Source: Psychrobacter vallis
GTDB taxonomy: Bacteria > Pseudomonadota > Gammaproteobacteria > Pseudomonadales > Moraxellaceae
Reading direction: 5' to 3'
DNA length: 64,000 nt
Assembly: GCF_904846715.1 (NCBI RefSeq)
Contig: NZ_CAJHBU010000005.1
Location: 62,001-126,000 of the forward strand
Below the pieces are notes generated by a model, which had not been told where the DNA came from, ran no database searches, and worked only from the letters and a program-made list of their open reading frames with translations. A program made the position numbers and the translations under genes. Positions 26,664-33,507 of the stretch are shown here, piece by piece. Every line of letters starts with the position of its first letter. Position 1 is the stretch's first letter.

Positions 26664-26977
26664 AACAATGGTGTCGCTTGGTGAGTTAGATAATAAAAAT
26701 TTAGTCACTACAGTTTTTATAAGTAAGGCTGCTTATATAGCTAAATAAGAATGCAATAACGATCAAAACGGCACAAGACTATTTTTGCTTTTTTCTGTCT
26801 CTTATTTAACATGAAGCCATTTTTCATGGGCAAAACGTTAGTGTTACGATACTGAATGTTTATTTAGATAAACTTTTAGTAGGAGAATTGTAATAATTAC
26901 TGCATAATCCACAATCTGCCAAACTATTGTGCTGAACCCTTAATAATTTTTATTTTTTGCTGTCTATAAGGACATTT
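26664..26977. other. Divergent intergenic region DUF454-lipoprotein
   Basis: AT-rich, no gene. AAGGAC just before 26978 is the ribosome site of the lipoprotein gene. Nothing else supported. Confidence 0.35.
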
Positions 26978-27820
26978 ATGACTTCACTATTTAATATCTC
27001 ATCAGCCAAAGCTCTGACGCTACCTTTAGCACTTGCTGCCATGACTGTATTTAGTGGTTGTGCGACCACTACCAGTCCTGAGGTGCGCTCTGCTTATGAT
27101 AAGACACAGCAAAACCTAAAGTCTCAACCTGTTAGCATTATTAGTGATGGTTGCCTTATCCGCATAGAAAATGGCAATAACGACATCATGTACCAACAGT
27201 CGAATAGTGCTTCTCTTGCTATGGCGCAAACTGTCAAATCTAAACTAGTAGAAAAAGGGGTCAAAGTTAATCATATTTCATCTCCTTTTATATGCGGATC
27301 ACGTACCAAAGAAATATTGACCAAGATGGATGTCGTATTGACCGACGGTGCCAAAGAGCAACCTAATACTGCCTATCCTATCTTGAGCTCAACAAATACC
27401 TTCGATTCAGTGACCAATAAGGCTTATCAAGATCTGTACAAGGCATTAATAGTCAGTAGAAAAGCTGTTAGCGACGATCCTACAGACTATCCAGATTTGC
27501 TCTTGGATAGTAAGAGTCTGCAAGTCATCAAAAAAATCGAAGGCGCGGAGAAGATATTTGTCGTATTGGCTGATGGCGCACAACCTTCAGTGGGTGCAAG
27601 AGTAGCGACTGGTGCAATAGGCATGTTAGGTATGATAACTGGCATCTCTAATATGGATATCCTAGTCAAATCACAGAATTACGGCATTTATCTGATTGAT
27701 TTGGAAACCAATCAACTTAAATGGAGCAAAGTTGGTGACATCGAGGGTAATATCTTCAAAATGCCTGTTGATAGTAGCTACGTCTTACCGAAAATGCTTG
27801 ACCCTTTATACGCTGAGTAA
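26978..27820 (+). CDS. Putative lipoprotein of unknown function
   Basis: A 280-residue protein with a lipoprotein signal peptide: hydrophobic region about 11-25, lipobox VFSGC with the acylated Cys at 28, then a polar Thr/Ser-rich linker (ATTTSPEV). No enzymatic motif is recognised. A glycine-rich hydrophobic stretch in the C-terminal third (RVATGAIGMLGMITGISNM) resembles a membrane-inserting or hairpin helix. AAGGACATTT precedes the ATG at 26978, and an ATG at 26957 lacks such a signal. Monocistronic, with a terminator. Confidence 0.75.
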   Translation: MTSLFNISSAKALTLPLALAAMTVFSGCATTTSPEVRSAYDKTQQNLKSQPVSIISDGCLIRIENGNNDIMYQQSNSASLAMAQTVKSKLVEKGVKVNHISSPFICGSRTKEILTKMDVVLTDGAKEQPNTAYPILSSTNTFDSVTNKAYQDLYKALIVSRKAVSDDPTDYPDLLLDSKSLQVIKKIEGAEKIFVVLADGAQPSVGARVATGAIGMLGMITGISNMDILVKSQNYGIYLIDLETNQLKWSKVGDIEGNIFKMPVDSSYVLPKMLDPLYAE

Positions 27821-27845
27821 GCATCTATAATTTACTGAGTCTTAA

Positions 27846-27887
27846 AATAAAAACCGCTTACAGTTATTGCTGGAGCGGTTTTTATTT
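27846..27887 (+). terminator. Terminator after lipoprotein gene
   Basis: Stem AATAAAAACCGCT / AGCGGTTTTTATT with T-rich end, 26 bp past the stop. The ACCGC/GCGGT core recurs in several terminators of this window. Confidence 0.88.
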
Positions 27888-27908
27888 GATACTAATCTGT
27901 CGATGCTG

Positions 27909-27974
27909 TTATTTTTTTATCAACCCTATCTCGCGTGCTTCTTTTAGCCATGTCTCGCCAATTTGCTGACTCAT
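27909..27974 (-). pseudogene. C-terminal remnant of a TerD-VWA gene
   Basis: Reading leftward, this short stretch encodes GETWLKEAREIGLIKK and a stop, matching the end of the intact TerD-VWA protein (FPTWLKEARQLGIVTK and stop). As in the intact locus, a terminator with the ACCGC core lies about 25 bp beyond the stop. No other part of the gene is left here; the next bases lead into the TPP riboswitch. Confidence 0.65.
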
Positions 27975-28030
27975 TCAAAACCTTGCATTACCTCTCGCAG
28001 GTCGTCTATGATGACGCAGTACCACTCAAT

Positions 28031-28132
28031 CTTGTCGGGGTGCTTTGATTTTCAAGCTGTGAACACAGTCCTAATCATCGCTGAGAAACACCCGTGAACC
28101 TGAAGCAGTTAGCACTGACGTAGGAAACAAGC
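28031..28132 (+). ncRNA. TPP (THI-box) riboswitch aptamer
   Basis: The conserved TPP-aptamer blocks occur in order: GGGGTGC, GCTGAGA, ACACCCGTGAACCTGA, then a small hairpin (GCAGTTAGCACTG) and CGTAGGAA. The closing P1 helix is CTTGT (28031-28035) with ACAAG (28127-28131). It lies 130 bp upstream of an NMT1/THI5-domain gene, consistent with thiamine control. Thiamine pyrophosphate binding in this class normally switches the downstream gene off. Confidence 0.93.
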
Positions 28133-28233
28133 GTGACACGTTTTAATAAATCTCTTAGTGATGCGTTCTTATAATGGCGCATCTAACATTGAGATTTGCC
28201 CTTTCTTGTTTTACCTAAACAGTATCAGTCTGA

Positions 28234-28259
28234 TTGTTTCCCACCTGAAAAGGAAACAA
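28234..28259 (+). promoter_or_regulatory. RBS-sequestering hairpin of the TPP riboswitch
   Basis: TTGTTTCC (28234-28241) pairs perfectly with GGAAACAA (28252-28259), which contains the Shine-Dalgarno of the gene starting at 28262. The same octamer GGAAACAA is present in the aptamer's 3' strand (28123-28130), so both copies can compete for TTGTTTCC. This is a direct sequence observation; the switching model is inference. Confidence 0.7.
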
Positions 28260-28261
28260 CG

Positions 28262-29158
28262 ATGCAGCCGACCACCAAACTTACCCTGACCCTCGAATGG
28301 TTTTTGAACCCTGATCACCTACCCTTTATCGCTGGGGTGACCACGGGTGCGTATAAGCAAGCAGGACTTGATATCACCATTATCGAGCCAGATGACCATT
28401 ATGATGGCTTTGCCGAATTGCAGAGCCTAAATATTGATTTGCATGTCAATGAGCCTATTCATCTGTTTGAACGTTACGCGCCTAACTTGCGCGCGCTGGG
28501 CTGCTTCTTTGAGACCGATGGCGGCATACTGATGCAACACGCCAGCATGGATAAGCTAAAAAACAATCAGCCTATCCGCATCTGCACCCCTGCTGCGGAG
28601 GAGAAAACCAATCGCATTGGCTTTGAGATATTGGCGCGCTATGCCAAGAAAAATGGCTTTAGCATCAGCCGTGACAATGTGAACTTTGTGCAAAAAGACT
28701 TTTATCATATAAAAAACCTGCAACAAGACCCAAGCCTTGATGGTGCATGGCTATGCTTTTATAACTTTGAGGGCGTTGAAGCGACTCATGAAGGGTTGGA
28801 CTTTACGTTTATCGATCAGCATCTGTCACCCTATCCGAACTTTTCAGCATTAGAGATTCTCACGACCGATGAGATCTATAGCGCGAAAAAAGACGCGATA
28901 GATACCTTTATCCAAGTGACAAACCAGATGACGGAGCTGTGTAAAAATGATCCAGACGCTGCTCACCATATGTATTACGACTATAGTAAAACCGAAGCAG
29001 ATACGCTGATGGATGCCATCATTGATAATACACTGGGCAGATTGATCACGCCAATCAAACCAAGTGCAAACAATTGGGAAGCACTGCGCGAGATGCTAGC
29101 AGAAATCGATATCGTGACGTTGACGGATGAGCAGTATCAGTCGCTGTGGGCGCTGTAG
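28262..29158 (+). CDS. NMT1/THI5-domain protein, riboswitch-controlled (ThiY-like)
   Basis: A 298-residue protein of the NMT1/THI5 periplasmic-binding fold (LTLEWFLNPDHLPFIAGVTTGAY at the start). Members are either the HMP/formyl-aminopyrimidine binding protein ThiY of an ABC transporter or the pyrimidine synthase THI5. No signal peptide or lipobox is visible, and no ABC permease or ATPase gene is adjacent. The CCCFC motif of THI5 is absent (the region reads GAWLCFYNFEG). The TPP riboswitch upstream ties it to thiamine metabolism. The start at 28262 has AAAGGAAA. Function: thiamine-precursor binding or metabolism, undecided. Confidence 0.82.
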   Translation: MQPTTKLTLTLEWFLNPDHLPFIAGVTTGAYKQAGLDITIIEPDDHYDGFAELQSLNIDLHVNEPIHLFERYAPNLRALGCFFETDGGILMQHASMDKLKNNQPIRICTPAAEEKTNRIGFEILARYAKKNGFSISRDNVNFVQKDFYHIKNLQQDPSLDGAWLCFYNFEGVEATHEGLDFTFIDQHLSPYPNFSALEILTTDEIYSAKKDAIDTFIQVTNQMTELCKNDPDAAHHMYYDYSKTEADTLMDAIIDNTLGRLITPIKPSANNWEALREMLAEIDIVTLTDEQYQSLWAL

Positions 29159-29178
29159 AAGTTAGAATATTTTAAGTA

Positions 29179-29220
29179 ATAAAAAACCGCCATAGTGTTT
29201 ACTGTGGTGGTTTTTTATTT
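29179..29220 (+). terminator. Terminator after NMT1/THI5-domain gene
   Basis: AATAAAAAACCGCCA.. pairs with ..TGGTGGTTTTTTATT around GTGTTTAC; a T run follows. It shows the gene is transcribed alone. Confidence 0.88.
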
Positions 29221-29259
29221 GATGATAATCGAATGATAAGATTGTTGCTACACGATACC

Positions 29260-29421
29260 TAGGGCGTGTCCTCAATTCATTTTGCAATGAATGGTGGTAC
29301 AGGCTAGGTAAAGCATAGACTTAAAATTGCAAGCCAACTTTCCTGAATACCTATCGATTGCTAAAATATAGGCCTTATTTTAGCGCCTATATTTACTTTT
29401 TCCAATTAGGGACATGCCCTA
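29260..29421. mobile_element. MITE-like element, TAGGGC(G/A)TGTCC type
   Basis: A 162 bp non-coding element with ends TAGGGCGTGTCCTCAATT and AATTAGGGACATGCCCTA. The outer TA is the likely target duplication. An internal hairpin is present (AATATAGGC ... GCCTATATT). Its right end coincides with the TAG stop of the leftward membrane-protein gene. Related elements: 37836-38008, 54135-54183, 63395-63455. Confidence 0.8.
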
Positions 29422-29916
29422 AACCAATATCAACGCCAGTAATGCAAATATCAAAAAATAGCCAAAGACGCCCATAATCGCGTACATGGTTTTGAGCTCT
29501 TTACCATTGATCTGTATGCTGGCTAATGTTGTGCTAAGTTTCAAAATAGAGATGGTATAAAAATAAAATGCTAATAAAAGAAGCACCATGCTAATGGTGA
29601 ATATGGCGATGGAAGACAGTGCGCCAAAAAAGACAACGGTGCCAGGGAACAACGCCTCGCCTTTGATAATTAAAACCAATAGTACGATAGCCACACCTGA
29701 TGCAGACGCGTGAAAAAATATAATATCGTGCCACGTTGCATCAGCTCTATAAAAACTGGATTCAATATCGAACCTATCGCTACTGAGTGCTTTTGGCATA
29801 GAGCCGTTATCACGGATCAACCTATGACCTTTTATATTACTCATAGCAATAAGGAAGGTAAAAAACGACAGGGCGACCCAAAAAATGACATACATATTTA
29901 TCTTTATCATAGTCAT
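29419..29916 (-). CDS. Four-helix membrane protein, unknown
   Basis: A 165-residue protein with four hydrophobic helices (roughly 5-25, 73-90, 98-125 and 145-165 from the chosen start) and a hydrophilic loop after the first (SNIKGHRLIRDNGSM). I do not recognise the family. The ATG at 29916 follows TAGGAATA; the methionine two codons later (29910) has better spacing. The stop TAG lies at the junction with a MITE, and the reconstructed pre-insertion sequence also reads TAG, so the protein is probably not truncated. Confidence 0.62.
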   Translation of the reverse strand: MTMIKINMYVIFWVALSFFTFLIAMSNIKGHRLIRDNGSMPKALSSDRFDIESSFYRADATWHDIIFFHASASGVAIVLLVLIIKGEALFPGTVVFFGALSSIAIFTISMVLLLLAFYFYTISILKLSTTLASIQINGKELKTMYAIMGVFGYFLIFALLALILV

Positions 29917-30199
29917 TATTCCTAAACCTAGTAACACTTGATTTAAAAATATCTTGTGTACTACAAGATTCGATAGCGTATTTTCTGTTTATTTCACTTC
30001 TTATACTTTCCCAAATTTTATAAGCATTAGTGCTCGTATATTCATATTATCAGCCCTATTACTTTTATTTGTAAAAAAGTGCGCTGATAAACGTCTTTAT
30101 TGTAGCGAGGCTAACTTTTGTCACTGCTGCCTATGTGGATACTGTGTTTGGTGATTAGGTGTTCATGATTGATTTATACATCACGCTTTTTTTGGCTTA
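29917..30199. other. AT-rich gap with no supported gene
   Basis: A 66-codon rightward frame at 29954-30154 lacks an ATG with a ribosome site and has an implausible composition (many Cys, Phe and Tyr), so I do not call it. The region is the leader of the leftward membrane-protein gene. Confidence 0.4.
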
Positions 30200-30237
30200 G
30201 AAAAACCGCTCACAGCGAGACTGTGAACGGTTTTTAG
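30200..30237 (-). terminator. Terminator of the TerD-VWA gene
   Basis: GAAAAACCGCTCACAG pairs with CTGTGAACGGTTTTT, a stem of about 15 bp, 26 bp beyond the leftward TerD-VWA stop; A/T runs on both sides. Confidence 0.88.
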
Positions 30238-30262
30238 TTTTAGTGACAAGTTTCTGATTGAT

Positions 30263-31552
30263 TTATTTCGTTACGATACCCAGTTGGCGCGCTTCTTTTA
30301 ACCATGTTGGAAACTCTTCCAGCATGTTTTCATACAAGGCTTCTTCACTAATGTCATCCAAATCATCAAGTTCAAAAAAGTCGCAATTATCAATCACGCG
30401 CCCTGTCATGTCGTCTAATTTCTTAAGGATGCCATAACCACGACCACCCAAGCCCACAAACTGCCAAAATATCGGTAGTTTCGCGGCGTCAGTCATAACT
30501 CTCGTGATACCGCGATTGTCACTCACCCCGCCATCACTGATGAATAGCACGTAGATAGGCACATCTAGCCCGTCTTTTTGATAAAACTCAGTCACTGCCT
30601 TCATGACTTCTGCTTCGTTATTCACACGTGGGCCAAGTGCCCATTTGCGCCAGCCGCCATGAGCGTTGTCAATAAAACCGTCATAGTTGCTCAGCCCAAT
30701 CTCGCCCAAATACTGCGGGTCTCGGGCGAATGCCCAGCAATCTAATACTTGGTCGTCATCGAAGCTCACTGCCAATGGCAATAAGCGATTAACCACCTCT
30801 TGCACACGTCCTTGTTTATATTGTCTGTTCATCGAGCCTGAGGCGTCCAACACCAGCGCTACTTTTGCAGTGAGTTGTTGTAATTGACGTTTCTCAAGCG
30901 AGATGGTGGCTTTTTTGGCCAAATTGACCAGTTTAGGTGCTTTGTCTAGCATGACCTTTTCTAACGATGGTTTTGCTTGAACTGGCGTTACGTCTGCTGC
31001 TGTCGGGCTACCCTCTGCTACATCACCACCGAAGTGCTGCACGATGGCGGCAAGTCCACCATTAAAGCCTTGTGCGACGTTAGATACCCGCCAAACGCCA
31101 CTTTTACGGTAAAGCTGCATCAGCATACTGGCTTGCTGTTGGGCAAAGTCTGCTGCTTGATATTCTGCCTGTACTTTTTGTGACTGCTGCCAAATGCCAA
31201 TCTCTAACGATTGAATTTGATTAAGCGGGGTATCGGCTGATAACACAAAAAATAAGCTGTCTATATTCGCATCCAGTTTGGATAAGTTAAGTTCAAACTC
31301 GGCTTGGATGCCTTTACCCGCCGTTGGCTGCGACTCGTAATGGGTGAGCTTGATTTGCCCGCAAGGTGAGGTTGGCTGATTGTAAAACACCATGTAATCA
31401 TCATTGATCAGTTTGCCCTCTGAGTCTAAGGCAAAGCAGCTTATGTCCATCTCTATCGGACTTTGGCGAGTGAATTTAAGCGTGATGGGTGCGGTATCGT
31501 CAATAGCAAGATTGCTTAGAGGCGCGCGTTGTCCGACGGTGAAATGGTTCAT
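30263..31552 (-). CDS. TerD-domain and VWA-domain protein (TerF-like)
   Basis: A 429-residue fusion. Residues 1-180 are a TerD-like domain (VGQRAPLSNL, then ALDSEGKLINDDYMVFYNQP with the acidic calcium-site pattern). Residues about 228-429 are a von Willebrand A domain with a complete MIDAS start, D236-A-S-G-S240, and later FISDGGVSDN. This is the architecture of TerF-type proteins of tellurite/stress gene clusters, but no terA, terB, terC or terZ lies in the window. AAGGAGCACC precedes the ATG. Two decayed relatives lie at 32317-32498 and 27909-27974, so the locus once carried several copies. Confidence 0.9.
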   Translation of the reverse strand: MNHFTVGQRAPLSNLAIDDTAPITLKFTRQSPIEMDISCFALDSEGKLINDDYMVFYNQPTSPCGQIKLTHYESQPTAGKGIQAEFELNLSKLDANIDSLFFVLSADTPLNQIQSLEIGIWQQSQKVQAEYQAADFAQQQASMLMQLYRKSGVWRVSNVAQGFNGGLAAIVQHFGGDVAEGSPTAADVTPVQAKPSLEKVMLDKAPKLVNLAKKATISLEKRQLQQLTAKVALVLDASGSMNRQYKQGRVQEVVNRLLPLAVSFDDDQVLDCWAFARDPQYLGEIGLSNYDGFIDNAHGGWRKWALGPRVNNEAEVMKAVTEFYQKDGLDVPIYVLFISDGGVSDNRGITRVMTDAAKLPIFWQFVGLGGRGYGILKKLDDMTGRVIDNCDFFELDDLDDISEEALYENMLEEFPTWLKEARQLGIVTK

Positions 31553-31647
31553 GGTGCTCCTTACGTTAAAGTGTTATTCTTTTAAAGATAATAGACTAAT
31601 TACTGATATTAAAAAACCGCTAACAGTACGAGCTGGAGCGGTTTTTT
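31370..31647. repeat. Direct repeat unit 1 (TerD 5' end, leader, terminator)
   Basis: About 278 bp covering the first 60 codons of the TerD-VWA gene, its leader and the terminator beyond it. It is repeated with scattered substitutions at 32317-32592 in the same orientation. The segment between the two units holds an unrelated AT-rich gene. Confidence 0.85.
31611..31647 (-). terminator. Terminator upstream of TerD-VWA
   Basis: AAAAAACCGCT..CAGT / AGCTGGAGCGGTTTTTT hairpin; it ends leftward transcription coming from the 156-residue-protein gene before the TerD-VWA start. Confidence 0.82.
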
Positions 31648-31767
31648 ACTTTAGCTAAGCTGGAAACTTAATGTTATCTATTAAGAATGAATTACCATCT
31701 AATCAAAAGTACTTTACAGATACTATGCGAATTTGCACCATACTTTATTCCCACATTAGATAACTAA

Positions 31768-32238
31768 TTAGCTCGACTGTTTCTTTTTCATCCAATAATA
31801 ACCTATTCCAAACCTAACTTCATGAGCATGACAGACATAAACAGTCTGGCATAGCGTACATCGACATTCATAGTTAGTTTCAGGATAAGAAACATGCTGG
31901 ACTTTCTGTAATATCTCTATCAGTCCCAGACTTTCTTGCCCTTCTGGTGTAGGTTTAACATATCGATATTTTGAACATCGACAAGCACCTTCAGCAATAT
32001 CATTTAGAAAAGTATTAAGCTTATCCATTGAACCTAAGACGTATTGCCTTGAACTGTCTTTTGGCCACGTTTCAGTCTTTTGGAGAACCTCAAATTTATT
32101 AATATGTTTTGCTATCTCTTTTAGAACACTCATATCTGAGATATTTATTATCTCATAAGCATTTATCTCACTAGGAATAAGTACTTTATCATCAAATATT
32201 TTATTTTTTATGGATTGTACAATATCATCAGTTTTCAT
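31768..32238 (-). CDS. Unknown Cys-rich protein
   Basis: A 156-residue protein that I do not recognise. The C-terminal half contains CRCSKYRY and ECRCTLCQTVYVCHAHE, a cluster of cysteines and histidines suggesting a structural zinc site. The N-terminal half is helical. The gene is AT-rich compared with its surroundings and sits exactly between two copies of a TerD gene start, so it probably arrived with, or disrupted, a tandem TerD array. Confidence 0.6.
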   Translation of the reverse strand: MKTDDIVQSIKNKIFDDKVLIPSEINAYEIINISDMSVLKEIAKHINKFEVLQKTETWPKDSSRQYVLGSMDKLNTFLNDIAEGACRCSKYRYVKPTPEGQESLGLIEILQKVQHVSYPETNYECRCTLCQTVYVCHAHEVRFGIGYYWMKKKQSS

Positions 32239-32300
32239 AATTAGCTCTACTGCTTACACAGCTACCTAGTTAATATCAACGCTCATTCATTTTTCGTCAA

Positions 32301-32498
32301 CTAATTATATTGTAAGGTTGGCTGATTATAAAACACCATGTAATCATCATTGATCAGTTTGCCCGCTGCGTCTAAGGCAAAACAGCTGATGTCCATTTCG
32401 ATTGGACTTTGGCGAGTGAATTTGAGCGTGATTGGTGCGGTATCGTCAATAGCAAGGTTGCTTAGAGGCGCACGTTGTCCGACGGTGAGATGGTTCAT
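32301..32498 (-). pseudogene. Truncated TerD-VWA paralogue (N-terminus only)
   Basis: The first 60 codons are nearly identical to the intact TerD-VWA protein (through DDYMVFYNQPT). Homology then stops at about 32317 and the frame ends after three foreign residues. The ribosome site AAGGAACACC is still intact, so a short 65-residue TerD fragment could be made. Remnant of a tandem duplicate. Confidence 0.8.
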
Positions 32499-32592
32499 GG
32501 TGTTCCTTACGTTAGCGTGTTATTCCTTTGAAGATCATAGACTAATTACTGACATTAAAAAACCGCTACAGTCAGGGCTGAAGCGGTTTTTT
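32317..32592. repeat. Direct repeat unit 2 (decayed TerD copy)
   Basis: Second copy of the 31370-31647 segment, same order: TerD 5' coding part, leader and hairpin. The copies differ by scattered substitutions and one-base indels. Confidence 0.85.
32557..32592 (-). terminator. Terminator in repeat unit 2
   Basis: AAAAAACCGCT / AGCGGTTTTTT hairpin downstream of the leftward 228-residue-protein gene. Confidence 0.85.
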
Positions 32593-32672
32593 GTTTTTTA
32601 GTCAATAGGTTGGCACTATTTTATAATCAGTAAACTATTGGAATACTTTCCAACTGAACTACGGTAAGTATC

Positions 32673-33359
32673 CTATAGAAGATGCTCATTACGTTCTTCA
32701 GTATATTTGTTAGCCAGCTCTTTAGCTTTTGTAGCAAGTATAGTCTTATCTTTCTTATCCAAAATTGCATTCATTTTGTCAAGATAAGCCTCTCTTAGCG
32801 CTTTTAATTTCTGTAAGACTTCGTCTTGCTCATTAATAGAAATTTTATCTGAATCTGTTATTTCTATTATGAAATCAGTTGCTACACCATTTGCTCTAGT
32901 CGCCCAATCTCTATCACTTTCATCAGCAGACCCTGAAAAATCAAAGTGTTGATGAAATACTAAATTAGATGAAAGCCCGTGGAGTCCACCTTTCAATTTA
33001 CTACCAAGGGCTTTCTTAAGTTCGAACTGAATATTGGAATCTAACAAGTCTAGCGTAGGGTTAGTTAAATAAATATTACCTAGCCTTTTTAGCCTTAATT
33101 TTTGAAGACTAACTACCGACTCTATTTTATGCAGCTCTGCTTTTAACTCAAGCAAAGACAATACTGATAAATCCACCTTATCCTTATTGCGAACAATTAA
33201 TAATAGCTCTTCTGCAGAATAGATTAAGTCACCCAGAATAAAATAGCTTTCGAGTAGCTCAACGATTTTTTCCTCTTGCTGATTGTCTCTATATAATTCA
33301 TATAGTTTTGGAATTGCATCAGACAAAGCTCTAAAAAAATTAAGAAACAAATCCAACAT
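32673..33359 (-). CDS. Unknown helical protein, AT-rich
   Basis: A 228-residue protein, predicted mostly helical and charged, with no signal peptide and no motif I recognise. The N-terminal helix (LFLNFFRALSDAIPKLYELY) is amphipathic and could associate with a membrane. AAGGACAGAAA precedes the ATG, so it looks like a real, translated gene. It is AT-rich, next to a rearranged TerD locus, and ends at its own terminator. Its role is unknown. Confidence 0.65.
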   Translation of the reverse strand: MLDLFLNFFRALSDAIPKLYELYRDNQQEEKIVELLESYFILGDLIYSAEELLLIVRNKDKVDLSVLSLLELKAELHKIESVVSLQKLRLKRLGNIYLTNPTLDLLDSNIQFELKKALGSKLKGGLHGLSSNLVFHQHFDFSGSADESDRDWATRANGVATDFIIEITDSDKISINEQDEVLQKLKALREAYLDKMNAILDKKDKTILATKAKELANKYTEERNEHLL

Positions 33360-33507
33360 TTTCTGTCCTTATTATACGTCACCTATTTTTTCGCGAGGGA
33401 CGAGCGCCGAGCTGAACCATTAAAGAACACTGCCTCATGCATCGCATATTTGCCCCTTATTAAAGGACTCCGATGCTGAGGCCATGCTTTTTAAGCTTTT
33501 GCTTTTT

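Noticed and set aside
29954..30154. 66-codon rightward frame between the membrane protein and TerD-VWA genes
   Set aside because: No ATG with ribosome site, composition dominated by Cys, Phe and Tyr, and no neighbour context; it reads like non-coding AT-rich DNA.
33432..33484. GCCTCATGCATCG / CGATGCTGAGGC inverted repeat before valS 3' end
   Set aside because: Imperfect pairing, long loop and no T run; not strong enough to call a terminator or repeat.
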